Positions 8,147-17,979 are shown, counted from the stretch's first letter. The stretch is 64,000 nt of DNA from Microbacterium candidum (GCF_030315975.1 NZ_JASXSZ010000002.1:310001-374000), one strand, 5' to 3'. Notes: a model not told the origin generated them from the sequence alone. Numbers and translations: made by a program.

Positions 8147-9664
8147 GTGACAACGCGCATGAACGAATCCCCCGTCCTGCAGCTCGAAGGCGTTGCCAAA
8201 TCGTTCGGCCCGGTCATCGCGCTGCGGTCGGGCAGCCTCACGCTCGAGCCGGGGTCCATCCACGCTCTGATCGGCGAGAACGGTGCCGGAAAGTCGACGC
8301 TCGTCAAGATCATGGCCGGACTGTACCGGCGCGACTCGGGTGACTTCCGCCTGCACGGCGAGCCCGTCGACTTCTCCACGACCGCGCAGTCCAAGGCCGC
8401 CGGTATCGCCGTCATCTACCAGGAGCCGACGCTGTTCCCCGATCTGTCGGTCACCGAGAACATCTTCATGGGAAGGCAGCCGACGGGCAGGCTCGGACGG
8501 ATCGATCGCAGGTCGATGCGGCAGGAGACGGCGCAGATCTTCGGCCGGCTCGGCGTCACGATGGACCCCGACCGCATCACCGAGGGCTTGTCGATCGCCG
8601 ATCAGCAGATCATCGAGATCGCGAAGGCGATCTCACTCGACGCCAGCGTGCTCATCATGGACGAGCCGACCGCGGCGCTCAGCGGCGTGGAGGTCGAGCG
8701 CCTCTTCGCCGTCGCACGCAGTCTGCGCGACGAAGGTCGCGCGGTTCTGTTCATCTCGCACCGGTTCGACGAGGTCTTCGCGCTCTGCGACACCGTGACG
8801 GTGATGCGCGACGGCGCGTACATCGCGACGACGCCGATCTCGGAGACCACGGTCGATCAGCTCGTGCGCCAGATGGTCGGCCGCGACGTGACGGAGCTCT
8901 TCCCGAAGCAGACCGTGCCGATCGGCGAACCCCTTCTGGAGGTCTCGGGCCTCACGAGCGCAGGTGTGTTCCACGACATCTCGTTCGACGTGCGCGCCGG
9001 TGAGATCGTCGCACTCGCCGGTCTCGTGGGCGCCGGCCGGAGCGAGGTCGCGCGCGCTGTCTTCGGCATCGACCCATACAGCGCCGGCGAGGTACGGCTG
9101 CTCGGCCGCACGGTCCCGCGCAGCAGTCCGACGGACGCGATGCGCGCAGGCCTCGCGCTCGTGCCCGAGGACCGTCGCAAGCAGGGCCTCGTGATCGAGT
9201 CCGGCGTCGGCCAGAACATCACACTGTCGATCCGCCGTCAGCTCTCGAAGTTCGGAATCCTGACGACCGGCATGGAGAACCGCGCGGCGAAGGTCTGGGC
9301 GAGCCGCCTCGAGGTGAAGACGCACGCGCTCGACACGGTCGCGGGCACCCTGTCCGGAGGCAACCAGCAGAAGGTCGTGCTCGCGAAGTGGCTCGCCACG
9401 AACCCTCGCGTCCTCATCGTCGACGAGCCGACCCGAGGCATCGACGTCGGCACGAAGGCGGAGGTGCACCGTCTCCTCTCCGAGCTCGCGGGCCAGGGCA
9501 TCGGCATCCTCATGATCTCGTCCGAGCTTCCCGAAGTGCTCGGCATGGCCGACCGCGTCCTCGTCATGCACGAAGGCCGCATCACGGCCGAACTCCCCCG
9601 CGCCGAGGCCACGTCCGAGAACGTCATGTTCGCAGCCACCCACTCCACGGAGCAGCACCGATGA
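8147..9664 (+). CDS. rhaT: Rhamnose ABC importer, ATP-binding protein (two NBDs)
   Basis: Sugar ABC ATPase of the RbsA/AraG type, 505 residues with two tandem nucleotide-binding domains. First NBD: Walker A GENGAGKST near residue 45, signature segment SIADQQIIEIA (a degenerate LSGGQ), Walker B VLIMDEPTAAL. Second NBD: degenerate Walker A GLVGAGRSE near 302, consensus signature LSGGNQQK, Walker B VLIVDEPTRGID. Start is GTG 8147 or ATG 8159; GAGGA at 8141-8145 does not decide. First gene of an operon with two permeases (four-base overlaps), binding protein and rhamnose enzymes, so it powers rhamnose uptake. Gene name follows rhizobial rhaT usage. Confidence 0.93.
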   Translation: MTTRMNESPVLQLEGVAKSFGPVIALRSGSLTLEPGSIHALIGENGAGKSTLVKIMAGLYRRDSGDFRLHGEPVDFSTTAQSKAAGIAVIYQEPTLFPDLSVTENIFMGRQPTGRLGRIDRRSMRQETAQIFGRLGVTMDPDRITEGLSIADQQIIEIAKAISLDASVLIMDEPTAALSGVEVERLFAVARSLRDEGRAVLFISHRFDEVFALCDTVTVMRDGAYIATTPISETTVDQLVRQMVGRDVTELFPKQTVPIGEPLLEVSGLTSAGVFHDISFDVRAGEIVALAGLVGAGRSEVARAVFGIDPYSAGEVRLLGRTVPRSSPTDAMRAGLALVPEDRRKQGLVIESGVGQNITLSIRRQLSKFGILTTGMENRAAKVWASRLEVKTHALDTVAGTLSGGNQQKVVLAKWLATNPRVLIVDEPTRGIDVGTKAEVHRLLSELAGQGIGILMISSELPEVLGMADRVLVMHEGRITAELPRAEATSENVMFAATHSTEQHR

Positions 9665-10686
9665 CCACGACCACCGCGCTCCGCACCTCCAGCGTGACCA
9701 CGACGCTCGCCGCCATAGGGCGCGCCCGAGAGGTCGGCATCCTCATCGCCCTCGCCGCGGTGATCGCCGCTGCGACGATCAAGAACCCGGCGTTCCTGTT
9801 CAGCCCGGACGGATGGCGCGACCTGCTGCTGACGCCCTCGATCCTGGTCCTCGTGGCCATCGGCGAATCGATCGTCATCATGACCAGGAACGTCGACCTC
9901 TCCGTCGGGTCGATCGTCGGTCTCACCGCCTACCTGACCGGCCGGCTGTTCAGCGACGTCCCCGGGATCCCGATCCCGGTGGTGGTCCTGCTGGCGGTCC
10001 TGCTGGGCGCCGTGCTCGGGATCATCAACGGAGCGCTCGTCGCGTTGGCCCGGGTTCCGGCAATGGTCATCACGCTCGGCACGCTGTACGCGTACCGCGG
10101 CATCGCCGTGGTGTGGGCGGGGAGCAATCGCGTCAACGCGTCCGACCTCCCGCCCGCCTTCCTCGGACTCGGGACCGGACAGATCCTCACCATCCCGATC
10201 CTCACGATCGTGGCCGCGGTGGTGCTGATCGCCGCCGCGTGGTACCTCCGCAACACGAGGGGAGGTCGCGAGTACTACGCGATCGGATCCGACCCCGCGG
10301 CGGCCCGGCTGTACGGCCTGCGGGTGACACGACGGCTGCTCACCGCCTTCGTCCTCTCGGGCGCGCTCGCCGGGCTCGCCGGCGTCTTCTATGCCGCGCG
10401 GTACGGGACGGTGGACTCGCAGGCCGGAACCGGATGGGAGCTGCAGGCGGTCGGCGCAGCCGTGATCGGCGGCGTCGCCATCACCGGTGGTGTCGGAACC
10501 GTGTGGGGTGCGGCCATCGGAGCCTTCCTCCTTCTCACCATCAACCGCGCACTTCCCGTGCTCGGCATCCCGGACTTCTGGCAGGGAGCGGTCGTCGGCG
10601 TGCTGATCCTCGGCGCCATCGTGCTCGACCGGTTCCTGGCGATCCGCCAGAGACAACGACTCATCGAAGCGAGGGACGACGCATGA
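9661..10686 (+). CDS. rhaP: Rhamnose ABC importer, permease 1
   Basis: RbsC/XylH-type membrane permease, 341 residues, about nine hydrophobic helices. The family hallmark VDLSVGS appears near residue 79 and the EAA-like ...RLYGLRVTRRLL cytoplasmic loop near residue 220. The ATG overlaps the stop of the ATPase gene as ATGA, so translation is coupled. Works as a heterodimer with the next permease. Confidence 0.92.
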   Translation: MTTTTALRTSSVTTTLAAIGRAREVGILIALAAVIAAATIKNPAFLFSPDGWRDLLLTPSILVLVAIGESIVIMTRNVDLSVGSIVGLTAYLTGRLFSDVPGIPIPVVVLLAVLLGAVLGIINGALVALARVPAMVITLGTLYAYRGIAVVWAGSNRVNASDLPPAFLGLGTGQILTIPILTIVAAVVLIAAAWYLRNTRGGREYYAIGSDPAAARLYGLRVTRRLLTAFVLSGALAGLAGVFYAARYGTVDSQAGTGWELQAVGAAVIGGVAITGGVGTVWGAAIGAFLLLTINRALPVLGIPDFWQGAVVGVLILGAIVLDRFLAIRQRQRLIEARDDA

Positions 10687-11732
10687 GCAGCCCCACAGCA
10701 CCCGCCCGGCGCATCCCGGACCACGGCCGACCGCTCTGGCGCCGCGTCCTCCTCACCCGAGAGATGGCGATCGTCGCGCTGCTCGTCATCGTGGCCGTCG
10801 TCGCGATGTCGACCATCCGCGGGTTCGGACAGCCGATCACCCTCACCTTCCTCCTCCTCGACGTGACCCCGATCCTGCTCATCGCGCTGCCGATGACGCT
10901 GGTCATGGTCACCGGCGAGATCGATCTGTCCGTCGGCAGCATGGTGGGCCTGTCGAGCGTCGTCACCGGCGCGCTCGTCCAGATGCACGTTCCCTTCGGA
11001 CTGGCCGCGCTCGCCGCCCTCATCGTCGGCCTCGTGGGCGGGGCGTTCAACGGACTGCTCGTGACCGCCGTCGGCCTCCCGTCGCTCGCGGTGACGATCG
11101 GCACACTCGCCCTGTTCCGTGGGATCGCCGTCGGCATCCTCGGCACGACCGCGGTCACGGACTTCCCGAGCGAGTGGAGGGCCCTCGCCCAGGCCAACAT
11201 CCACGGCACGACGATCCCGTACATCATGTTCCCGTTCGCCATCCTGCTCGCGATCTTCGCGGTGCTGCTCCACCTCACCCCGTTCGGTCGCGGGATCTAC
11301 GCCATCGGACTGTCGAAGGATGCGGCCCGCTTCTCCGGCGTGCATGTCGACAGGACGAAGCTCATCCTGTTCGTCCTCTCCGGCCTCGTCGCCGCGTTCG
11401 CGGGCATCTTCTACACGCTTCGCTTCGGCAGCGCGCGCGGCGACAACGCGACGGGCCTGGAGCTCCAGGTCATCGCGGCCGTCGTGCTCGGCGGCGTGTC
11501 GGTGTTCGGCGGCCGCGGGCGGCTCTACGGGGTCGTGGCCGCAGTGCTGCTCATCGGCACGCTGTCGAGTGCGCTGCGCCTCGCGAACGTCACCTCCGAC
11601 GTCATCAACATCATCACGGGCGTTCTGCTCATCGTCTCGGTCGTCGCCGCCAGCGTCCTCAACTGGCTGCAGAACCGGCGACGCCGCCCGAAGCAGTCCC
11701 CACCAGCTGTCGCGGTCACCACAGCCGGATGA
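10683..11732 (+). CDS. rhaQ: Rhamnose ABC importer, permease 2
   Basis: Second RbsC-type permease, 349 residues, paralogous to the preceding one: the same IDLSVGS motif near residue 80 and the same helix pattern, with ARFSGVHVDRTKL in place of the EAA-like loop. ATGA overlap with permease 1 indicates strict coupling. Paired distinct permeases are the usual arrangement of rhamnose and autoinducer-2 importers. Confidence 0.92.
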   Translation: MSSPTAPARRIPDHGRPLWRRVLLTREMAIVALLVIVAVVAMSTIRGFGQPITLTFLLLDVTPILLIALPMTLVMVTGEIDLSVGSMVGLSSVVTGALVQMHVPFGLAALAALIVGLVGGAFNGLLVTAVGLPSLAVTIGTLALFRGIAVGILGTTAVTDFPSEWRALAQANIHGTTIPYIMFPFAILLAIFAVLLHLTPFGRGIYAIGLSKDAARFSGVHVDRTKLILFVLSGLVAAFAGIFYTLRFGSARGDNATGLELQVIAAVVLGGVSVFGGRGRLYGVVAAVLLIGTLSSALRLANVTSDVINIITGVLLIVSVVAASVLNWLQNRRRRPKQSPPAVAVTTAG

Positions 11733-11793
11733 CGAGACCGCAGACCCGCCGCGACGCTCCGCCCGCGGCAGAACCCAGGAAAGGAACAGAACA

Positions 11794-12831
11794 ATGACGT
11801 TTGCACGCAAGCGTGTCGCCGCCATCGCCGCCATCGCGGTCGCGGCCGCACTCGCGCTCACCGGGTGCGCCGACACGGGCTCCAGCGGAGGCTCGACCAG
11901 CGGATCCGGGAAGTCGGACAACTTCGCGATCACCTTCCTGCCGAAGAACCTCGGCAATCCCTACTTCGACACGTCCGCCAAGGGCGGCAAGGCGGCCGTC
12001 GCAGAGTTCAAGGGCACGTTCAATCAGGTGGGACCCGCCCAGGCCTCCCCGGATGCCCAGGTCAGCTACATCAACACCGCGACCCAGCAGGGCGTCGGCG
12101 GCCTCGTCGTCTCGGCGAACGATCCGAAGGCGATCTGCGACGCGCTCGACCAGGCGCGCAAAGCGGGCGTGAAGGTGGTCACCTTCGACTCCGACACCAA
12201 CCCCGACTGCCGCGACCTGTTCGTCAACCAGGCCACGGCGGAGGGCATCGCGAAGGTCCAGGTGGATCTCATCACCAAGCAGATCGGCGATGCGGGTGAG
12301 ATCGCGATCCTGTCCGCGGCCGCCAACGCGACGAACCAGAACGCCTGGATCGACCTCATGAAGAAGGATCTCGCCGCGAATCACCCGAATGTGAAGCTCG
12401 TCGATGTCGTGTACGGCAATGACGACGACCAGACGTCCTTCGACAAGACGGCAGCGCTCCTGCAGTCGCACCCGAACCTCAAGGGCATCATCTCGCCGAC
12501 GACCGTCGGCGTGGCGGCAGCCGCTCGGTACCTGTCCACCTCGGCCTACAAGGGCAAGGTCGCGCTCACGGGCCTCGGAACGCCCAACCAGATGCGCGAG
12601 TACGTCAAGGACGGCACCGTGACCTCGTTCGCCCTGTGGAACCCCGAGGACCTCGGCTACCTCGCCGCGTACGCGGCGCAGGCGCTCATCAAGGGCGAGA
12701 TCACGGGCAAGGAAGGCGACACGTTCACGGCCGGCAAGCTCGGTGAGTTCAAGGTCGGCGCCGACAAGACGGTCCTCCTCGGCGACCCGTACGTCTTCAA
12801 CAAGGACAACATCGACAAGTTCAACTTCTGA
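11794..12831 (+). CDS. rhaS: Rhamnose ABC importer, substrate-binding lipoprotein
   Basis: Extracellular sugar-binding protein (Peripla_BP_4 type), 345 residues. A lipoprotein signal is clear: basic MTFARKRV, hydrophobic core, lipobox ALTGC with the acylated Cys near residue 24, then a Gly/Ser-rich linker. The mature part matches the RhaS/LsrB group (NPYFDTSAKGG, TFDSDTNPDCRD). AGGAAAGGA precedes the ATG. It delivers rhamnose to the two permeases. A strong hairpin right after the gene may hold up or protect the upstream message. Confidence 0.92.
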   Translation: MTFARKRVAAIAAIAVAAALALTGCADTGSSGGSTSGSGKSDNFAITFLPKNLGNPYFDTSAKGGKAAVAEFKGTFNQVGPAQASPDAQVSYINTATQQGVGGLVVSANDPKAICDALDQARKAGVKVVTFDSDTNPDCRDLFVNQATAEGIAKVQVDLITKQIGDAGEIAILSAAANATNQNAWIDLMKKDLAANHPNVKLVDVVYGNDDDQTSFDKTAALLQSHPNLKGIISPTTVGVAAAARYLSTSAYKGKVALTGLGTPNQMREYVKDGTVTSFALWNPEDLGYLAAYAAQALIKGEITGKEGDTFTAGKLGEFKVGADKTVLLGDPYVFNKDNIDKFNF

Positions 12832-12843
12832 TCTGACGACGTC

Positions 12844-12877
12844 GGTCCGGCCGGCGGCGCAGACCGCCGGCCGGACC
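12844..12877 (+). terminator. Intra-operon hairpin
   Basis: Perfect 14-bp stem (12844-12857 with 12864-12877), six-base loop, no U tract, in the 64-base gap between the binding protein and rhaM. Such a hairpin typically gives a higher level of the transporter part than of the distal enzymes, by partial termination or 3'-end protection. Confidence 0.6.
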
Positions 12878-12895
12878 GATCGGAAGGTGCCATCC

Positions 12896-13261
12896 ATGAC
12901 CCGCGTGTGCTTCGAACTGCGCATCAAGCCGGAGCTGCTCGACGAATACGTCGCCCGCCACTCCCCGGTGTGGCCGGAGATGCTCGCGGAGATCGCCGCC
13001 GCCGGCCGACGCAACTATTCACTGTTCGTCGCCGAGGGAGGCCGACTCATCGGCTACTACGAGACCGACGACGACACCGCGGCGCAGGCGTATCTCACCG
13101 CATCCCCCATCGCCGCACGCTGGGAAGCCGAGATGAGCCGATTCTTCGTCGGCCTCGAGGCGCGTCCCGACGAGGCCGCCACACCGCTCACCGAGATCTT
13201 CCACCTCGCGGACCAGCTGGCCGCGGCATCCACGACGTCCGCCGAAGGAGACGCATTGTGA
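12896..13261 (+). CDS. rhaM: L-rhamnose mutarotase
   Basis: Interconverts alpha and beta anomers of L-rhamnose. 121 residues; the RhaM core is about 104, with a short alanine-rich tail. Seen: N-terminal TRVCFELRIKPE, the catalytic-type histidine in YVARHSPVWPEM near residue 22, NYSLFV and GYYETDD, and the closing TEIFHL. GGAAGG stands eight bases before the ATG. The stop overlaps the GTG of rhaI, so the two are translationally coupled. Confidence 0.93.
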   Translation: MTRVCFELRIKPELLDEYVARHSPVWPEMLAEIAAAGRRNYSLFVAEGGRLIGYYETDDDTAAQAYLTASPIAARWEAEMSRFFVGLEARPDEAATPLTEIFHLADQLAAASTTSAEGDAL

Positions 13262-14424
13262 CGACGTTCACCCCAGACATCGAGGCCTCCCTCGCACAGC
13301 AGTCCATCGAGCTGCCCAGCTGGGCGTTCGGCAACTCGGGCACGCGGTTCAAGGTGTTCGCGACGCCGGGCACGCCGCGCGACCCGTACGAGAAGATCGC
13401 GGATGCAGGGCAGGTGCACAAGCACACAGGGCTCGCCCCGTCGGTGGCGCTGCACATCCCGTGGGACCTGGTCGATTCGTTCGCCGACCTGCGCAAGCAC
13501 GCGGAAGACCACGGGGTGCGCCTCGGCACGATCAACTCGAACACGTTCCAGGACGACGACTACAAGTTCGGCGCGCTCACGCATGAGGACGACCGCATCC
13601 GCCGGAAGGCGGTCGACCACCACCTCGCGTGCATCGACGTCATGGATGCCACGGGCTCGCGCGATCTGAAGATCTGGCTCGCGGAGGGCTCGAACTACCC
13701 CGGTCAGAACGACCTTCGCGCCCGTCAGGACCGCCTCGCGGACTCGCTGCGCACGATCTACGACCGGCTCGGCGACGACCAGCGGCTCGTGCTCGAGTAC
13801 AAGTTCTTCGAGCCTGCGTTCTACCACACGGACGTCCCGGACTGGGGGACGTCGTACGTGCAGGTGGCTGCCCTCGGCGACAAGGCGATGGTGTGCTTGG
13901 ACACCGGTCACCACGCGCCCGGGACGAACATCGAGTTCATCGTCATGCAGCTGCTGCGGCTGGGGAAGCTCGGCTCGTTCGACTTCAACTCGCGGTTCTA
14001 CGCGGACGACGACCTCATCGTGGGCGCGGCCGATCCGTTCCAGCTGTTCCGCATCCTCGACCAGGTGATCCGCGGCGGAGGCCTGAACAACCCGGATGTG
14101 GCGTTCATGCTCGACCAGTGCCACAACCTCGAGGCGAAGATCCCTGGGCAGATCCGCTCGGTGCTGAACGTGCAGGAGATGACCGCGCGAGCGCTGCTCG
14201 TCGACCGTCCCGCTCTCGCGGCGGCGCAGTCCGCGAACGATGTGCTCGGCGCGAACGCTGTGCTGATGGATGCGTTCTACACCGATGTCCGGCCCGCCCT
14301 CGCCGCGTGGCGCGAGAGCCGCGGTCTGCCCGCGGACCCGATGGCCGCGTACGCCGCCTCCGGCTACCAGCAGCAGATCGAAGCCGACCGCGTCGGCGGC
14401 ACCCAGGCCGGCTGGGGCGCGTGA
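13258..14424 (+). CDS. rhaI: L-rhamnose isomerase
   Basis: Converts L-rhamnose to L-rhamnulose. RhaI type (Pseudomonas stutzeri/rhizobia group), not E. coli RhaA. 388 residues of TIM-barrel xylose-isomerase-like fold. Metal-ligand regions are visible: KIWLAEGSNYPGQND near residue 140, LEYKFFEPAFY near 180, CLDTGHHAPG near 215, and DFNSRFYADDDL near 243. GTG start with AAGGAG seven bases upstream; GTGA overlap with rhaM. Downstream enzyme follows after eleven bases. Confidence 0.95.
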   Translation: MTTFTPDIEASLAQQSIELPSWAFGNSGTRFKVFATPGTPRDPYEKIADAGQVHKHTGLAPSVALHIPWDLVDSFADLRKHAEDHGVRLGTINSNTFQDDDYKFGALTHEDDRIRRKAVDHHLACIDVMDATGSRDLKIWLAEGSNYPGQNDLRARQDRLADSLRTIYDRLGDDQRLVLEYKFFEPAFYHTDVPDWGTSYVQVAALGDKAMVCLDTGHHAPGTNIEFIVMQLLRLGKLGSFDFNSRFYADDDLIVGAADPFQLFRILDQVIRGGGLNNPDVAFMLDQCHNLEAKIPGQIRSVLNVQEMTARALLVDRPALAAAQSANDVLGANAVLMDAFYTDVRPALAAWRESRGLPADPMAAYAASGYQQQIEADRVGGTQAGWGA

Positions 14425-14435
14425 AAGGACAGATG

Positions 14436-16466
14436 ATGACCACTGTTGACGATCTGATCGCCCGCTCGAACCGCCTCGGCGCGGATCCGCGCAACACCAA
14501 CTACGCCGGTGGCAACACGTCGGCGAAGGGCATGGAGACCGACCCGGTGACCGGGGAGCCGGTGGAGCTGCTGTGGGTGAAGGGGTCGGGCGGCGACCTG
14601 GGCACGCTGAGGCCGGAGGGGCTCGCGGTGCTGCGCCTGGACCGGCTGCGGGCGCTGCGGGCCGTGTATCCCGGCGTCGACCGGGAGGACGAGATGGTGG
14701 CCGCGTTCGACTACTGCCTGCACGGCAGGGGCGGGGCGGCGCCGTCGATCGACACCGCGATGCACGGGCTGGTGGATGCCGCGCATGTCGACCACTTGCA
14801 TCCGGATGCCGGGATCGCGGTCGCGACGGCGGCCGACGGCGAGGCGCTGACCGCGCAGATCTTCGGGGGGAAGGTCGTGTGGGTGCCGTGGCGCCGCCCA
14901 GGGTTCCAGCTCGGTCTGGACATCGCGGCGATCAAGGACGCGAATCCGCAGGCTGTCGGCTGCATCCTGGGCGGGCATGGGATCACCGCGTGGGGAGACA
15001 CGTCGGAGGAGGCCGAGCAGAACTCCACCTGGATCATCGCCACGGCCGCCGATCACATCCGGGCGCACGGCAAGACCGACCCGTTCGGTGGAGTTCGTGC
15101 CGGGTTCGCCGCTCTGCCGGAGGCGGAGCGCCGGGCGAAGGCCGCGGCCCTCGCTCCGACGATCCGCGGGCTCGCGTCGACGGACAAGCCGATGGTCGGG
15201 CACTTCACCGACAGCGACGTCGTCCTCGACTTCCTCGCCACCTCGAAAGCACCCGCGTTGGCGGCGCTGGGCACGAGCTGCCCCGACCACTTCCTCCGCA
15301 CGAAGGTCAAGCCGATGCTGCTCGACCTGCCCGCGGACGCCTCGGTCGAAGCATCCCTCGCCCGGCTGAAGGAACTGCACGCCGAATACCGCGCCGACTA
15401 CACCGCCTATTACGAGGCGCACGCGGATGCCGACTCGCCTGCGATGCGCGGCGCGGATCCGCTGATCGTGCTGGTGCCGGGGGTGGGCATGTTCTCGTTC
15501 GGCGCGAACAAGCAGACCGCCCGGGTGGCCGGCGAGTTCTACGTCAACGCGATCAACGTCATGCGCGGCGCGGAGGCCCTGTCGACCTACGCGCCGATCT
15601 CGGACGCGGAGAAGTTCCGCATCGAGTACTGGGCGCTCGAAGAGGCGAAGCTGCAGCGGATGCCGAAGCCGAAGACGCACCAGGGCCGCATCGCGTTCGT
15701 CACCGGCGCGGCATCCGGCATCGGCAAGGCCATCGCGACGCGTCTGGCCGCCGAGGGCGCGTGCGTGGTCGTCGCCGACCTCGACCTCGAGAAGGCGCAG
15801 GCTGCGGCCGCGGAGCTCGGCAACAGCGACGTCGCGATCGGCGTGGCCGCGAACGTGGCGGAAGCCGCCGGGGTGCAGGCCGCGATCGACGCGACCGTGC
15901 TCGCGTTCGGCGGCATCGACCTCGTCGTCAACAATGCGGGGCTCTCGCTGTCGAAGCCGCTGCTGGAGACCACGGAGAAGGACTGGGACCTCCAGCACGA
16001 CGTCATGGCGAAGGGCTCGTTCCTCGTCGCGAAGGCCGCCGCACGTGCCCTGATCGAGCAGGGGATGGGCGGGGATGTCGTCTACATCTCGTCGAAGAAC
16101 TCCGTCTTCGCCGGCCCGAACAACATCGCGTACTCCGCGACGAAGGCAGACCAGGCCCACCAGGTGCGGCTGCTCGCGGTCGAGCTCGGCGAACACGGCG
16201 TCCGGGTCAACGGCATCAACCCCGACGGCGTCGTGCGTGGATCCGGGATCTTCGCCTCCGGGTGGGGCGCGAACCGCGCCGCGACCTACGGGGTGAAGGA
16301 AGAGGACCTCGGCCAGTTCTACGCGAACCGCACGATCCTCAAGCGGGAAGTCGTCCCCGAGAACGTCGCCGACGCCGTCTACGTCCTCACCGGCCCAGAA
16401 CTCAGCCGCACGACGGGCCTCCACATCCCCGTCGACTCCGGCGTCGCCGCCGCCTTCCTCCGATGA
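14436..16466 (+). CDS. Bifunctional rhamnulose-1-P aldolase / short-chain alcohol dehydrogenase
   Basis: 676-residue fusion. Residues ~1-400 are a class II aldolase/adducin domain that cleaves rhamnulose-1-phosphate to DHAP and L-lactaldehyde (metal histidines likely in DHLHPD and in GGHGI). Residues ~415-676 are an SDR: NAD-binding TGAASGIG at 423-430 and the catalytic YSATK with Tyr566 and Lys570; it would oxidise L-lactaldehyde or reduce it. The fusion (RhaEW/RhaD-SDR) is known in Bacillus and actinobacteria. ATG 14436 is chosen because AAGGA lies six bases upstream; ATG 14433 is possible. Confidence 0.93.
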   Translation: MTTVDDLIARSNRLGADPRNTNYAGGNTSAKGMETDPVTGEPVELLWVKGSGGDLGTLRPEGLAVLRLDRLRALRAVYPGVDREDEMVAAFDYCLHGRGGAAPSIDTAMHGLVDAAHVDHLHPDAGIAVATAADGEALTAQIFGGKVVWVPWRRPGFQLGLDIAAIKDANPQAVGCILGGHGITAWGDTSEEAEQNSTWIIATAADHIRAHGKTDPFGGVRAGFAALPEAERRAKAAALAPTIRGLASTDKPMVGHFTDSDVVLDFLATSKAPALAALGTSCPDHFLRTKVKPMLLDLPADASVEASLARLKELHAEYRADYTAYYEAHADADSPAMRGADPLIVLVPGVGMFSFGANKQTARVAGEFYVNAINVMRGAEALSTYAPISDAEKFRIEYWALEEAKLQRMPKPKTHQGRIAFVTGAASGIGKAIATRLAAEGACVVVADLDLEKAQAAAAELGNSDVAIGVAANVAEAAGVQAAIDATVLAFGGIDLVVNNAGLSLSKPLLETTEKDWDLQHDVMAKGSFLVAKAAARALIEQGMGGDVVYISSKNSVFAGPNNIAYSATKADQAHQVRLLAVELGEHGVRVNGINPDGVVRGSGIFASGWGANRAATYGVKEEDLGQFYANRTILKREVVPENVADAVYVLTGPELSRTTGLHIPVDSGVAAAFLR

Positions 16467-16480
16467 TGAGCGGGGACCCA

Positions 16481-16579
16481 CTGCGTTTCGTCTCGGTCGC
16501 TGACGCTCCCTCGGTCAACGACCGGCCGGCGGCTATCCTTCCGCAGGTCGTTGAGCGAGCGAGCCGAGTCGGAACGCAG
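16481..16579. repeat. REP-like palindromic element, copy B
   Basis: Left arm CTGCGTTTCGTCTCGG...GGTCAACGACC (16481-16523), right arm GGTCGTTGAGCGAGC...GGAACGCAG (16546-16579). Fills the gap between the aldolase fusion and rhamnulokinase; the kinase ribosome site GGAG follows immediately. Confidence 0.85.
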
Positions 16580-16593
16580 ATCGGAGCGTGCGC

Positions 16594-17979
16594 ATGACAT
16601 CGGGCACGGTCGCGGCGGTCGACCTGGGCGCGACCAGCGGACGGGTCATCGTCGGACACGTCGGCCGCGGTCTGCTGCAGACCGAGCAGGTCGCGCGCTT
16701 CCCCAACATCCCGGTCGCCACGGTCGATGGGTTGCACTGGGACCTGCTCGGGCTCTTCGGCGCTGCCACCGCGGGGCTCCGCGACGCATTCCGTGCCCAC
16801 CCCGGCATCGCGAGCATCGGCATCGACGCCTGGGCCGTCGACTACGGGCTGCTGCGCAACGGGCGCCTCCTCGGCGAACCCTTCCACTACCGCGACGCGC
16901 GCACGACAACAGGGGTCGAACGCGTGCACGAGCGGATGCCGCATCCCGCCCTCTTCTCCCGGAACGGCCTGCAGTTCCTGCCGTTCAACACGCTCTACCA
17001 GTTCGCGGCGGAGGACCCCGACATCCTCGCGTTCGCCGACACCGCTCTTCTCGTCCCCGACCTCATCGGATACTGGCTGACAGGCGTCGCACGAGCCGAG
17101 CGCACGAACGCGTCCACGACGGGTCTGCTCCGGGACGGCGAGTGGGACGACGAGCTGATCGACGAACTCGACATCCCGCGCCGTCTGCTTCCAGCGCTCA
17201 TCTCCCCCGGTGAGACGCTCGGGGCGCTGCGCCCCGAGCTCGGCAACGCGCAGGTCGTCGCCGTCGGCTCGCACGACACGGCGTCGGCTGTGGTCGCCGT
17301 GCCGATGGAGGCGGACGCGGCGGCCTACATCTCGTGCGGCACGTGGGGTCTCGTCGGGGTCGAGGTGGAGCGCCCAGTCCTCACGGATGCGGCCCGCGAG
17401 GCCGGGTTCACGAACGAAGGCGGCGTCGACGGCCGGGTGCGGCTGCTGCGCAACGTGATGGGCCTGTGGGTGCTGAGCGAGACCGTGCGTGCATGGGAGC
17501 GCGACGGCGCGACCGTCGACCTGCCGGCGCTCCTCGCCGAGGCGGCGACGGCGCATGCTCCGATCTTCGACGTCGACGACCCGCGGTTCCTCCCGCCGGG
17601 CGACATGGTCGCGCGCATCGACGCGTGGTTCGCGGAGCACGATCAGGCCGGCCCCCGTACCCGCGCCGAATACGCGCGCAGCATCGTCGAGTCGCTCGCC
17701 CAGGCCTTCGCGTACGCCGTGGCGGACGCCGCCCGCGTCGGAGGCGTCGACGTCCGCACCATCCATATCGTCGGCGGAGGCGCGCTCAACGAGCTGCTCT
17801 GCCGGCGCACCGCCGACCGCGCAGGGCTCCCCGTCGCCGCGGGCCCCGTCGAAGCGACCGCGCTCGGCAATGTACTCGTCCAAGCCCGCGCGGCCGGCTT
17901 CGTCAACGGGTCCCTCGAGGCGCTGCGCGACCTGGTGGCGCGCACGCACGAGCCGAAGGTCTACCTGCCGCACCTCTGA
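16594..17979 (+). CDS. rhaB: L-rhamnulokinase
   Basis: FGGY-family kinase making rhamnulose-1-phosphate, 461 residues. Seen: ATP-binding loop VDLGATSGRVIVG at the N-terminus, SIGIDAWAVDYGLL near residue 75 (sugar site), the mid-protein GSHDTASAVV near 230, and the C-terminal adenosine motif IVGGGALNELLCR near 393. ATG 16594 is preferred over GTG 16588 because GGAG is seven bases upstream. Separated from the rest of the operon by REP copy B, so either distal in the operon or served by a promoter within that element. Confidence 0.94.
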   Translation: MTSGTVAAVDLGATSGRVIVGHVGRGLLQTEQVARFPNIPVATVDGLHWDLLGLFGAATAGLRDAFRAHPGIASIGIDAWAVDYGLLRNGRLLGEPFHYRDARTTTGVERVHERMPHPALFSRNGLQFLPFNTLYQFAAEDPDILAFADTALLVPDLIGYWLTGVARAERTNASTTGLLRDGEWDDELIDELDIPRRLLPALISPGETLGALRPELGNAQVVAVGSHDTASAVVAVPMEADAAAYISCGTWGLVGVEVERPVLTDAAREAGFTNEGGVDGRVRLLRNVMGLWVLSETVRAWERDGATVDLPALLAEAATAHAPIFDVDDPRFLPPGDMVARIDAWFAEHDQAGPRTRAEYARSIVESLAQAFAYAVADAARVGGVDVRTIHIVGGGALNELLCRRTADRAGLPVAAGPVEATALGNVLVQARAAGFVNGSLEALRDLVARTHEPKVYLPHL

